Shown here: positions 24,697 through 32,300 of the stretch, piece after piece
Layout: the number at the start of each line of letters is the position of its first letter
Numbering within the stretch: position 1 is the first letter of the stretch
Source of the DNA: an uncultured Bacilli bacterium
GTDB taxonomy: Bacteria > Bacillota_I > Bacilli_A > RF39 > UBA660
Length of the DNA: 32,300 nt
Assembly: GCA_934090595.1 (NCBI GenBank)
Contig: CAKOJO010000007.1
Span: forward strand, 1-32,300
Direction: 5' to 3'
Notes under the pieces: model-generated
Told to the model about the DNA's origin: nothing
The model's database searches: none
Seen by the model: only the letters and a program-made list of their open reading frames with translations
Made by a program: the position numbers and the translations under genes

Positions 24697-27504
24697 ATGG
24701 ATAAAATAATTATAAAAGGAGCAAGAGAAAATAACCTAAAAAACATAAATCTTGAACTACCTAAGAATAAACTAATAGTAATGACTGGGGTATCTGGAAG
24801 TGGAAAGTCTTCACTTGCTTTTGATACAATTTGTGCCGAAGGAGAAAGAAGATACCTAGAAAGTTTATCATCATACGCAAGACAATTTCTCGGAGGAACA
24901 GAAAAACCAGACGTAGACTCAATCGAAGGGTTATCTCCAACTATATCGATAGATCAAAAAACAACCAATAAGAATCCTCGTTCAACCGTAGGAACAGTAA
25001 CAGAACTTTATGATTATTTAAGACTTTTATTTGCAAGAATTGGTACTCCATACTGTCCAACTCATAAAATTCCAATAAAAAATCAAAGTATTGAAGAAAT
25101 GACTAACAAAGTAATGGAATTAGAAAGTCAAACTAAAATAATAATTGAAAGTCCAGTAATCGAAGGTAAGAAAGGTACACATAAAGATTTACTCGAAGAC
25201 CTAAGAAAAGATGGATATGTAAGAGTAATTATAGATGATAATCAATATGACCTATCTGAAGAAATCCGACTAGATAAAAATAAAAAACATAATATTAACG
25301 TTATAATTGATAGATTAGTTCTAAAAGAAGAAATAAAATCAAGACTATATGAATCAATAGAAAACGCTTGCAAACTATCTCATGGAAAAGTAGTAATAGA
25401 CGTTCTAGGTAAAGAAAAACTATTATTCTCAGAGAACTTTGCTTGCCCTCATTGTGACTTCTCATTAACAGAACTAGAACCAAGAATATTTAGTTTCAAT
25501 GCCCCATATGGAGCATGTCCAGAATGTAAAGGACTCGGAGTAAAACTAGTAATAGATAAAGATTTAATTATGCCAGACAAAGACAAAAGCATTCTAGAGG
25601 GAGGAATTGTAACCCTTGGAGACGATACTGAAGGACTAAACTTCAAAAAGTTAGAAATAGTTTGTAAACACTACAATATTGATTTGTCAAAACCAATAAA
25701 AAAACTAACAAAAGAAGAACTAGATATCATTCTTTATGGAACAGATGAAATAATTCACTTCAATTACAGTAGTAAAAGTGGTAATACATTCAATAACTAT
25801 GGTACATTCGAAGGAATAATAACCAATTTAGAAAGAAGATACTTAGAAACTACTAGTACTTGGATAAGAGAATGGTTAGAAAACTACATGATTGAATTAC
25901 CATGCCCAACATGTAAAGGATCAAGATTGAAAAAAGAAGTACTATCAGTTTTGATTAATAATAAAAATATATATGAACTAACACAACTAAGTATAAGAGA
26001 TTTATACAACTTCTTGGAAGACATAAAACTAACAAAAGAACAAGAACAAATATCAAAACTATTAATAAAAGAAATAAAAGATAGATTAACATTCTTAATA
26101 AATGTTGGATTAGATTACTTAACATTAGATAGAATGGCAGGATCACTATCCGGAGGAGAATCACAAAGAATAAGATTAGCAACTCAAATAGGTACAAGAC
26201 TAACTGGAGTTTTATACGTTCTAGATGAACCAAGCATTGGACTACATCAAAGAGACAATGACAAACTAATAGATGCAATGCTTGAAATGAGAGACTTAGG
26301 TAATACCTTAATCGTGGTAGAACATGACACTGATACCATGAAAAAAGCAGACTTTCTAGTGGACATCGGACCAGTCGCTGGTGATAAAGGAGGATACTTA
26401 GTGTCAAGTGGAACACCACAAGAAGTTGCAAACGACGAAAATAGTTTAACTGGTAGATATTTAAGTGGCAAAGAATGTATTGAGACACCAAAAACAAGAA
26501 GGAAAGGAATAAAAAAAGAACTAAAAGTCATCGGAGCCAAAGAAAATAACCTAAAAAATATAAGTGTAAACTTTCCGCTCGGAGTATTTACCTGTGTAAC
26601 CGGAGTTTCAGGAAGTGGTAAATCAACCCTAGTAAACGAAATACTATATAAGACCATAGCAAATAATCTTTACCCAACAAAAGAAAAACCAGGAAAAGTA
26701 AAAGAAGTAAAAGGACTAGAAAATATAGACAAAGTAGTTCATATATCACAATCACCAATTGGAAGAACTCCAAGAAGTAACCCAGCAACATATACTGGAG
26801 TATTCGATGAAATAAGAGAACTATTTGCAACAACCAAAGAAGCAAAAATGTTAGGATACGATAAAAGTAGATTCTCATTCAATGTAAAAGGCGGAAGATG
26901 TGAAGCATGCCGTGGCGACGGAGTTAAAAAAATAGAAATGCATTTTTTACCAGACGTTTATGTACCATGTGAAATATGCCATGGAAAAAGGTATAATACA
27001 GAAAGCTTAAAAATAAAATTTAAAGGAAAAAATATTCATGATGTACTAGAAATGAGAGTATCCGAAGCATTAGAATTCTTTGACAACATTCCAAAACTAA
27101 AAAGAAAGTTAGAAGTATTAGAAAGTGTAGGACTAGGATACATAAAACTAGGGCAACCAGCACCAACTCTATCCGGAGGAGAAGCATCACGTGTTAAACT
27201 AGCCAAAGAATTACAAAAAAAACCAACTGGTAAAACCCTATTTATTATGGATGAACCAACAACAGGTCTACATACACACGATATCAAAAAACTACTTGCC
27301 ATAATAAATAAAATAGTGGATAATAAAGATACAGTAATTGTAATTGAACATAACCTTGATTTAATAAAAACAGCAGATTATATAATTGATCTAGGTCCAG
27401 AAGGAGGAAAAGAAGGCGGTACAGTAATAGCGACAGGAACACCTGAACAAATAGCGCAAGTAAAAGAATCCTATACCGGACAATATCTTAAGAAATACTT
27501 ATAA
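24697..27504 (+). CDS. uvrA: UvrABC excinuclease subunit A
   Basis: UvrA finds DNA lesions and loads UvrB. Length is 935 residues, complete. The order is standard: Walker A GVSGSGKS at 31-38, a zinc-finger pair with CPHC near 250 and CPEC, signature LSGGES near 484, second Walker A GVSGSGKS near 636, a C-terminal zinc finger (CEAC near 735 and CEIC), and signature LSGGEA near 825 with DEPTTGLH. The ribosome binding site CAGGAGTGAT at 24683-24692 sets the ATG at 24697; the in-frame GTG at 24688 overlaps it and is rejected. lgt follows 11 bases downstream and trxB overlaps lgt, making one operon. uvrB is far away. Confidence 0.98.
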   Translation: MDKIIIKGARENNLKNINLELPKNKLIVMTGVSGSGKSSLAFDTICAEGERRYLESLSSYARQFLGGTEKPDVDSIEGLSPTISIDQKTTNKNPRSTVGTVTELYDYLRLLFARIGTPYCPTHKIPIKNQSIEEMTNKVMELESQTKIIIESPVIEGKKGTHKDLLEDLRKDGYVRVIIDDNQYDLSEEIRLDKNKKHNINVIIDRLVLKEEIKSRLYESIENACKLSHGKVVIDVLGKEKLLFSENFACPHCDFSLTELEPRIFSFNAPYGACPECKGLGVKLVIDKDLIMPDKDKSILEGGIVTLGDDTEGLNFKKLEIVCKHYNIDLSKPIKKLTKEELDIILYGTDEIIHFNYSSKSGNTFNNYGTFEGIITNLERRYLETTSTWIREWLENYMIELPCPTCKGSRLKKEVLSVLINNKNIYELTQLSIRDLYNFLEDIKLTKEQEQISKLLIKEIKDRLTFLINVGLDYLTLDRMAGSLSGGESQRIRLATQIGTRLTGVLYVLDEPSIGLHQRDNDKLIDAMLEMRDLGNTLIVVEHDTDTMKKADFLVDIGPVAGDKGGYLVSSGTPQEVANDENSLTGRYLSGKECIETPKTRRKGIKKELKVIGAKENNLKNISVNFPLGVFTCVTGVSGSGKSTLVNEILYKTIANNLYPTKEKPGKVKEVKGLENIDKVVHISQSPIGRTPRSNPATYTGVFDEIRELFATTKEAKMLGYDKSRFSFNVKGGRCEACRGDGVKKIEMHFLPDVYVPCEICHGKRYNTESLKIKFKGKNIHDVLEMRVSEALEFFDNIPKLKRKLEVLESVGLGYIKLGQPAPTLSGGEASRVKLAKELQKKPTGKTLFIMDEPTTGLHTHDIKKLLAIINKIVDNKDTVIVIEHNLDLIKTADYIIDLGPEGGKEGGTVIATGTPEQIAQVKESYTGQYLKKYL

Positions 27505-27515
27505 GGGGGAATAAT

Positions 27516-28322
27516 ATGAATCCAATTGCACTATCACTTGGACCAATAAAAATATACTGGTACTCCATAATAATATTACTTGCCATAATATTGGCATCAA
27601 AATTACTATTTAAACAAGCAAAAAAACAAAATATAAAAGAAGAATTTTTAACTAATTTAATATTCTATGGAGTTCTATGGGGAATACTCGGAGCAAGACT
27701 ATACTACGTTTTATTCAATCTTGACTACTATATACAAAATCCTATAGAAATAATAGAAATATACAATGGAGGACTAGCAATCCATGGAGGAATAATAGCC
27801 GGAGCAATATTCTTTATATACTACTCAAAAAAGAATAAAATAAACTTCTTAAAAATATTCGACCTAACAGCGCCTGCCTTAATATTAGGACAAGCAATAG
27901 GAAGATGGGGTAACTTCATAAATCAAGAAGCTCACGGACCAGCAGTTCTAAAACAAACACTAGAAAACCTTCCAATACCAAACTTTGTAATAAAAGGAAT
28001 GAATATCAATGGTACATATTATCATCCAACATTCTACTATGAATCAGTATGGGACTTTCTAGGATTCATACTACTAATAATCTTAAGAAAAAAACTAAAT
28101 CTAAAAACAGGGCAACTAACCGGAATATACTTTGCTTGGTATAGTATTGCAAGATTCCTAATCGAATCATTAAGAACAGATTCATTAATGCTTGGACCAA
28201 TCAAAGTAGCACAAGCAGTATCAATAATTTTATTCTTACTAGGATTATATTTAATTTTAAGAAAGAAAAAAGATACAAGAACAAATAGAAATAAAGAAAG
28301 GAATGATATAAATGAAAACTGA
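27516..28322 (+). CDS. lgt: Prolipoprotein diacylglyceryl transferase
   Basis: This membrane enzyme (268 residues) attaches a diacylglyceryl group from phosphatidylglycerol to the lipobox Cys of prolipoproteins. The Lgt signatures are visible: NGGLAIHGGIIAG with His90, and GQAIGRWGNFINQEAHG (125-141) with the essential Arg130 and Asn133. About seven hydrophobic segments cover the length. RBS AAGGGGGA precedes the ATG. The C-terminus is Lys/Arg-rich and overlaps the trxB start by 11 bases. Its presence shows that the cell lipidates proteins, which is relevant to the lipobox-like gene at 6456. Confidence 0.96.
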   Translation: MNPIALSLGPIKIYWYSIIILLAIILASKLLFKQAKKQNIKEEFLTNLIFYGVLWGILGARLYYVLFNLDYYIQNPIEIIEIYNGGLAIHGGIIAGAIFFIYYSKKNKINFLKIFDLTAPALILGQAIGRWGNFINQEAHGPAVLKQTLENLPIPNFVIKGMNINGTYYHPTFYYESVWDFLGFILLIILRKKLNLKTGQLTGIYFAWYSIARFLIESLRTDSLMLGPIKVAQAVSIILFLLGLYLILRKKKDTRTNRNKERNDINEN

Positions 28323-29223
28323 TTATGATGTAATAGTAATAGGAATGGGTCCTGCTGGAATAACCGCAGCTATCTATCTAAAAAGAGCAAACCTAAACTG
28401 TTTAGTAATAGAAAAAAATGCACCCGGAGGATTATTAAATAAAACATCAACAGTAGAAAACTATCCTGGAATAATCCAAATAACTGGGCCAGACCTTGCT
28501 TATAAATTCTATGAACAATTAAATGCTCAACAAATACCACAAAAATTTGAAGAAGTAAAAGAAGTTATTGATAATAATGACTATAAAAAAGTTGTAACTA
28601 ATAAAGGAGAATACACTGCTAAAAAGGTAATAATTGCTATAGGAAGAGAACCCAAAAAATTAAAAAATACAAATGAAGAAAGACTCGAAGGAAAAGGAAT
28701 AAGTTTCTGCTCTTTATGCGATGGTGCTTTATATAAAAACGAAGAAGTATCAATCGTGGGCGGAGGAAACAGCGCTCTAGAAGAAGCCCTATACCTATCA
28801 GATATATGCAAAAAAGTAACAATAATAAATCGAAGCGATTCTCTAAAAGGAGATCCTGTTCTAATAGATAAAGTAAATGATAAAGAAAACATCGAAGTAA
28901 TAAATAACAGTGAAGTAAAAGAATTCCATGGAGAAAACGAAAAACTAGAATACGTAACACTAAAAACAGATAAAGAGGATAAAGACCTATATGTGAAAGC
29001 CTGCTTTATATTTATAGGATACGAACCAGCAACAAAATTCTTGAAAAATCTTGATATTTTAGACGAAAAAGGGTATATTAATGTAGATGAAACAAGAAGA
29101 ACCAAAATAAAAGGAATATACGCTGCCGGAGACATTGTAAAAAAAGAAGCATATCAAATCATAACAGCATCATCAGACGGAGCAATCGCTGCAGTATCTT
29201 GTATCAAAGACTTAATGAGTTAG
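28312..29223 (+). CDS. trxB: Thioredoxin reductase-like flavoprotein
   Basis: Length is 303 residues. FAD-binding GMGPAG at 11-16, GIYAAGDI near the C-terminus, and redox-active CSLC (Cys133, Cys136) before DGAL mark a low-molecular-weight thioredoxin reductase. The second nucleotide site keeps GGGNSALEEA at 150-159. The usual HRRxxxR motif that holds the NADPH phosphate is here NRSDSLK (173-179), with both Arg of the HRR lost. So the electron donor may be NADH or another carrier rather than NADPH; that is inference. AAAGGAATG lies just upstream of the ATG, which overlaps lgt by 11 bases. A 34-residue membrane peptide follows. Confidence 0.9.
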   Translation: MKTDYDVIVIGMGPAGITAAIYLKRANLNCLVIEKNAPGGLLNKTSTVENYPGIIQITGPDLAYKFYEQLNAQQIPQKFEEVKEVIDNNDYKKVVTNKGEYTAKKVIIAIGREPKKLKNTNEERLEGKGISFCSLCDGALYKNEEVSIVGGGNSALEEALYLSDICKKVTIINRSDSLKGDPVLIDKVNDKENIEVINNSEVKEFHGENEKLEYVTLKTDKEDKDLYVKACFIFIGYEPATKFLKNLDILDEKGYINVDETRRTKIKGIYAAGDIVKKEAYQIITASSDGAIAAVSCIKDLMS

Positions 29224-29233
29224 AGGTGATAAA

Positions 29234-29338
29234 TTGAAGCTAAACAATCACGGTTGGGGAATGATGGTATTCCTACTACTAGTATTTGTATTACTGATGG
29301 TTCTATTTATCGCAGTAAGTGGAATAAGTGCATTATAA
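29234..29338 (+). CDS. Small 34-residue single-membrane-segment protein
   Basis: A short reading frame with a TTG start is preceded by a near-perfect ribosome binding site, AGAGGTGAT (29222-29230), directly after the trxB stop. It encodes KLNNHGWGMM at its start, then one long hydrophobic segment to about residue 28, and a short ISAL end. A LNNxGWG opening followed by a hydrophobic helix recalls short proteins of unknown function in Firmicutes, as far as I remember. The frame is intact and cotranscribed with trxB. Function is unknown. Confidence 0.68.
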   Translation: MKLNNHGWGMMVFLLLVFVLLMVLFIAVSGISAL

Positions 29339-29343
29339 ACTAT

Positions 29344-29372
29344 TTGAAAAACACAAAAAACTATGCTATAAT
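29344..29372 (+). promoter_or_regulatory. Promoter of the valS T-box transcript
   Basis: A -35 TTGAAA (29344-29349) and a perfect -10 TATAAT (29367-29372) have a 17-base spacer, and TG at 29364 makes an extended -10. Confidence 0.8.
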
Positions 29373-29378
29373 ATAGAC

Positions 29379-29601
29379 ATATTTCATAAATCAATGACGA
29401 AGAGGAGTAAATTACTAAGTATTAAAGAGAGGTAGTGTAAGCTGAAAACTACTATACAAAGTAATCGAAGGTAGCTTCTGAGTAATTATTTGAAATTAGT
29501 AGAATAATTCGTACTTATGCGTTAAATAAGAATAAGGTAATATAATATTACAAAATAAGGTGGTACCACGAACATTTCGTCCTTTGGATGAGATGTTTTT
29601 T
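29379..29601 (+). promoter_or_regulatory. T-box leader controlling valS, GTA specifier
   Basis: The T-box element AAGGTGGTACCACG is at 29557-29570. Stem I has AGAGAGGTAGTG with the matching ACTAC (about 29429-29454). TTACT and AGTAA flank it, and the following loop reads GAAGGTAGC, giving the Val codon GTA at 29471-29473, in agreement with valS. The terminator is AACATTTCGTCC pairing with GGATGAGATGTT (29571-29597) plus a T run to 29601. It fills the gap between the small peptide and valS; no other gene is seen there. Confidence 0.93.
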
Positions 29602-29625
29602 AATTATTGAAAGGGAGTGTTTAAA

Positions 29626-32160
29626 ATGTTAGACAAAAAATACAATCATAAACAAGTAGAAGAATCAAAATATGAAACATGGTTAAAAAATGACTACTTT
29701 AAAAGTGGAGACTTAACTAAAGAACCATTCTGTATAGTAATACCTCCACCAAACGTAACAGGGAAGTTACACCTTGGACATGCTTGGGATACAACAATAC
29801 AAGACATTCTAATAAGATATAAAAGAATGCAAGGATATGATGCTTTATGGCTACCAGGAATGGATCATGCCGGAATAGCGACTCAAGCCAAAGTAGATAA
29901 AAAACTAAAAGAACAAGGAATAAATCCAAGAGAAATGGATAGAGAAGAATGGTTAAAAATTGCATGGGAATGGAAAAAAGAATATGCAGAAAACATTCAT
30001 GCACAATGGGCAAAACTAGGACTATCACTAGACTATTCTAAAGAAAGATTTACTCTTGATGAAGGATTATCAAATGCCGTTAAAAAAGTATTCGTAGACC
30101 TATACAACAAGGGATTAATCTATCGAGGAGAAAGAATAATAAACTGGGATCCTGAAGCCTTAACAGCCCTATCAAATGAAGAAGTAATCTACAAAGAAAC
30201 AAAAGGAGCATTCTATCATATAAAATACTACATCGAAGACGAAGATAACTATCTAGAAATAGCAACAACAAGACCAGAAACACTATTCGGAGATACCGCA
30301 GTAGCGGTAAATCCAAAAGATGAAAGATATAAAAAGTACATTGGTAAAAATGTAATACTACCAATTGTAAATAAAAAAATCCCAGTAGTCGCAGACCAAC
30401 ACGCTGACCCAGAATTTGGAACAGGAGTAGTAAAAATAACTCCAGCCCATGATCCTAACGACTTTGCTGTTGGACAACGTCATAATCTAGAAAGAATCAT
30501 AGTCATAAATCCAAATGGAACAATGAATAAAAATGCCTTACAATATGAAGGTTTAGATAGATTTGAATGCAGAAAACAATTAGCAAAAGACTTAAAAGAA
30601 CAAAATCTTTTAATCTCAGTTGAAGAAATAACCCATAATGTAGGATACTCAGAAAGAACAGACGTAATGGTTGAACCTTACCTATCAAAGCAATGGTTTG
30701 TAAAAATGAGACCACTCGCAGATAGAGTATTAGAAAACCAAGAAAATAAAGAAACAAAAGTAAACTTCGTACCAGAAAGATATGAAAAAATAATGAATCA
30801 CTGGATGGAAATAACTTACGATTGGTGCATATCAAGACAACTATGGTGGGGTCATAAAATCCCAGCATGGTACAAAGATGATGAAATATATGTTGGAATA
30901 AATCCACCACAAGAATCAGGTTGGACTCAAGATGAAGATGTACTAGACACATGGTTTTCAAGCGCTCTATGGCCTTTTTCAACATTAGGATGGCCAGAAA
31001 ACACAAAAGATTTAAACAGATACTATCCAAACAATGTTCTAGTAACAGGATATGACATCATTCCATTCTGGGTAAATAGAATGACATTCCAAGGACTAGA
31101 ATTCACAGGAAAAAGACCATTCAAAGACTGCTTAATCCACGGCCTAATAAGAGACAAACAAGGAAGAAAAATGTCAAAATCATTAGGAAATGGTGTTGAT
31201 CCAATGGACGTTATAGAAAAATATGGAGCAGATTCCTTGAGATACTTCCTAACAACAAACTCATCACCAGGAATGGATTTAAGATACGACGAAGAAAAAG
31301 TAGCATCAACATGGAACTTCATAAACAAGTTATGGAATGCATCAAGATTCGTTCTAATGAACATTGAAAACTTCAAAAAAGAAGACTACACATTAGAAAA
31401 CTTAACAGAAATAGATAAATGGATATTAACAAAAACTAATAAAACAATAAAAGAAATAACAGAAAATATGGATAAATATGAATTCAATAATGTAGGTAAC
31501 ACTCTATACAAATACATATGGGAAGACTTCTGTGATAACTATATAGAACTATCTAAAAACAACTTAGAAAAAAACACAACCAAAACAGTTCTACTTGAAG
31601 TCCTAACAAACATAATTAAAATGCTACATCCATTTATGCCATACGTAACCGAAGAAATCTATCAAATGTTACCAGTAAAAGATCAAGAAAGCATTGTAAT
31701 AAGTAAATACCCTACATACAACAAGGATCAAATATATGAAACAGAAGAAAAATTAATAGACAAACTAATCGAAGACATAACAGGCATAAGAAATCTAAAA
31801 GTAGTAAATGAAATTACAAAAGATGCTAAAATCAAAATAAATAGTAACTATGAAGAACTATATAAATTTGCGCTAAAAATAAAAGATGACCAAATAACAA
31901 AAGAACAACCAACAGATACAAAAGAATACAATTATAAAAGTGCAAACATCGAAATAACTTTCTATCAAAAAGGAAAAGAAATTAACAAAGAACTGTTAAT
32001 AACAGAAATAGAAAAACTAAAACAATCAATAGAAAAAAGAACAAAGTTACTATCAAATGAAAATTATGTAAACAAAGCACCACAAAACATTGTAGAACTA
32101 GATAGACAAAAACTAAAAGAAGAACAAGAAAAACTACTAAGTTTAGAAAAACAATTATAA
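29626..32160 (+). CDS. valS: Valine-tRNA ligase
   Basis: This class I synthetase (844 residues, complete) charges tRNA(Val). The catalytic HIGH motif HLGH is at 49-52 after PPPNVTGK. The editing domain contains TTRPETLFGDTA (about residues 208-220), KITPAHDPNDF follows, and KMSKS is at 515-519 in GRKMSKSLGNG. An anticodon-binding helical domain and a C-terminal coiled coil (about 780-844, rich in Lys/Glu/Gln) close the protein. AAAGGGAGTG at 29610-29619 sets the ATG at 29626; the in-frame GTG at 29617 overlaps it and is rejected. It is preceded by a Val T-box and followed by a terminator, so it is a single-gene unit. Confidence 0.98.
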   Translation: MLDKKYNHKQVEESKYETWLKNDYFKSGDLTKEPFCIVIPPPNVTGKLHLGHAWDTTIQDILIRYKRMQGYDALWLPGMDHAGIATQAKVDKKLKEQGINPREMDREEWLKIAWEWKKEYAENIHAQWAKLGLSLDYSKERFTLDEGLSNAVKKVFVDLYNKGLIYRGERIINWDPEALTALSNEEVIYKETKGAFYHIKYYIEDEDNYLEIATTRPETLFGDTAVAVNPKDERYKKYIGKNVILPIVNKKIPVVADQHADPEFGTGVVKITPAHDPNDFAVGQRHNLERIIVINPNGTMNKNALQYEGLDRFECRKQLAKDLKEQNLLISVEEITHNVGYSERTDVMVEPYLSKQWFVKMRPLADRVLENQENKETKVNFVPERYEKIMNHWMEITYDWCISRQLWWGHKIPAWYKDDEIYVGINPPQESGWTQDEDVLDTWFSSALWPFSTLGWPENTKDLNRYYPNNVLVTGYDIIPFWVNRMTFQGLEFTGKRPFKDCLIHGLIRDKQGRKMSKSLGNGVDPMDVIEKYGADSLRYFLTTNSSPGMDLRYDEEKVASTWNFINKLWNASRFVLMNIENFKKEDYTLENLTEIDKWILTKTNKTIKEITENMDKYEFNNVGNTLYKYIWEDFCDNYIELSKNNLEKNTTKTVLLEVLTNIIKMLHPFMPYVTEEIYQMLPVKDQESIVISKYPTYNKDQIYETEEKLIDKLIEDITGIRNLKVVNEITKDAKIKINSNYEELYKFALKIKDDQITKEQPTDTKEYNYKSANIEITFYQKGKEINKELLITEIEKLKQSIEKRTKLLSNENYVNKAPQNIVELDRQKLKEEQEKLLSLEKQL

Positions 32161-32181
32161 GAAGCCAACCGCTTCTTTTTT
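32159..32181 (+). terminator. Terminator after valS
   Basis: AAGAAGC and GCTTCTT pair around a CAACC loop, followed by a T run. The remaining 32182-32300 is AT-rich and I see no gene in it. Confidence 0.87.
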
Positions 32182-32300
32182 CTTATCATTTTTAATAAAC
32201 AATAAAATAAAGAATATACTAGTAATGGTGACTAACTATTAAAAGTCAATAGTAAAATTGAAATTCTTGATAGTTTGTTATAAATTGGAAATTATCCCAT

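Noticed and set aside
25955..26497. 180-codon open frame on the - strand inside uvrA
   Set aside because: It mirrors uvrA codons, giving Leu/Tyr/His-rich nonsense, with no promoter or ribosome binding site.
28581..29135. 184-codon open frame on the - strand inside trxB
   Set aside because: It is a shadow of trxB with Ser/Phe-rich composition and no start signal.
32182..32300. Possible promoter (TTGAAA...TATAAA) near the window end
   Set aside because: The spacer is only 15 bases and no gene start is visible before the window ends.

Overview
The window is a 32.3 kb piece of a very AT-rich, gene-dense bacterial chromosome. All 26 protein genes lie on the + strand and are separated by short spacers with strong AGGAGG-type ribosome binding sites, sigma-A type promoters (TTGACA/TATAAT, 17-base spacers) and U-tailed hairpin terminators. 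TGA is used as a stop codon (folD, gltX, cysS end in TGA) and Trp is TGG, so this is not the Mycoplasma code. MurA shows peptidoglycan synthesis. Lgt, ClpC, two T-box leaders and a gltX-cysS-mrnC-rlmB-sigH gene order all point to a low-GC Firmicute. I infer an uncultured member of Bacilli (RF39/Mollicutes-related or similar gut lineage); the exact taxon cannot be fixed from the sequence alone.

Layout. 1-2.3 kb: a single-gene unit for a membrane-anchored protein of unknown function, then folD. 2.3-6.4 kb: uvrB, a DUF1287 protein with its usual Cys replaced, an HD-domain hydrolase and pssA, in one probable operon. 6.4-9.9 kb: an operon of two unknown cell-surface proteins, one with an internal lipobox-like segment and one with an exact 27-residue repeat. 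9.9-12.1 kb: a HAD phosphatase, murA and rpmE. 12.1-14.3 kb: T-box, lysS and a small conserved-looking protein. 14.4-15.9 kb: a multi-pass membrane transporter-like protein with a lysine-rich loop. 16.0-23.5 kb: clpC, gltX, cysS, a YugP-like zinc protease, mrnC, rlmB and a SigH-like sigma factor, a compacted version of the Bacillus subtilis clpC-to-sigH region. 23.6-24.6 kb: a two-gene unit of unknown proteins. 24.7-29.3 kb: uvrA, lgt, trxB and an unlisted 34-residue membrane peptide. 29.3-32.2 kb: T-box and valS.

How the genes fit together. Most genes are housekeeping: translation (lysS, gltX, cysS, valS, rpmE, mrnC, rlmB), nucleotide excision repair (uvrA, uvrB), envelope (murA, pssA, lgt), protein quality control (clpC) and redox (trxB). 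The least explained parts are the surface-protein pair at 6.4-9.8 kb, the pair next to sigH at 23.6-24.6 kb, the 34-residue peptide after trxB, and two enzymes with altered key motifs (DUF1287 Cys to Ser; thioredoxin reductase without its NADPH-phosphate motif). I saw no tRNA, rRNA, CRISPR array, insertion sequence, phage gene or defence island.
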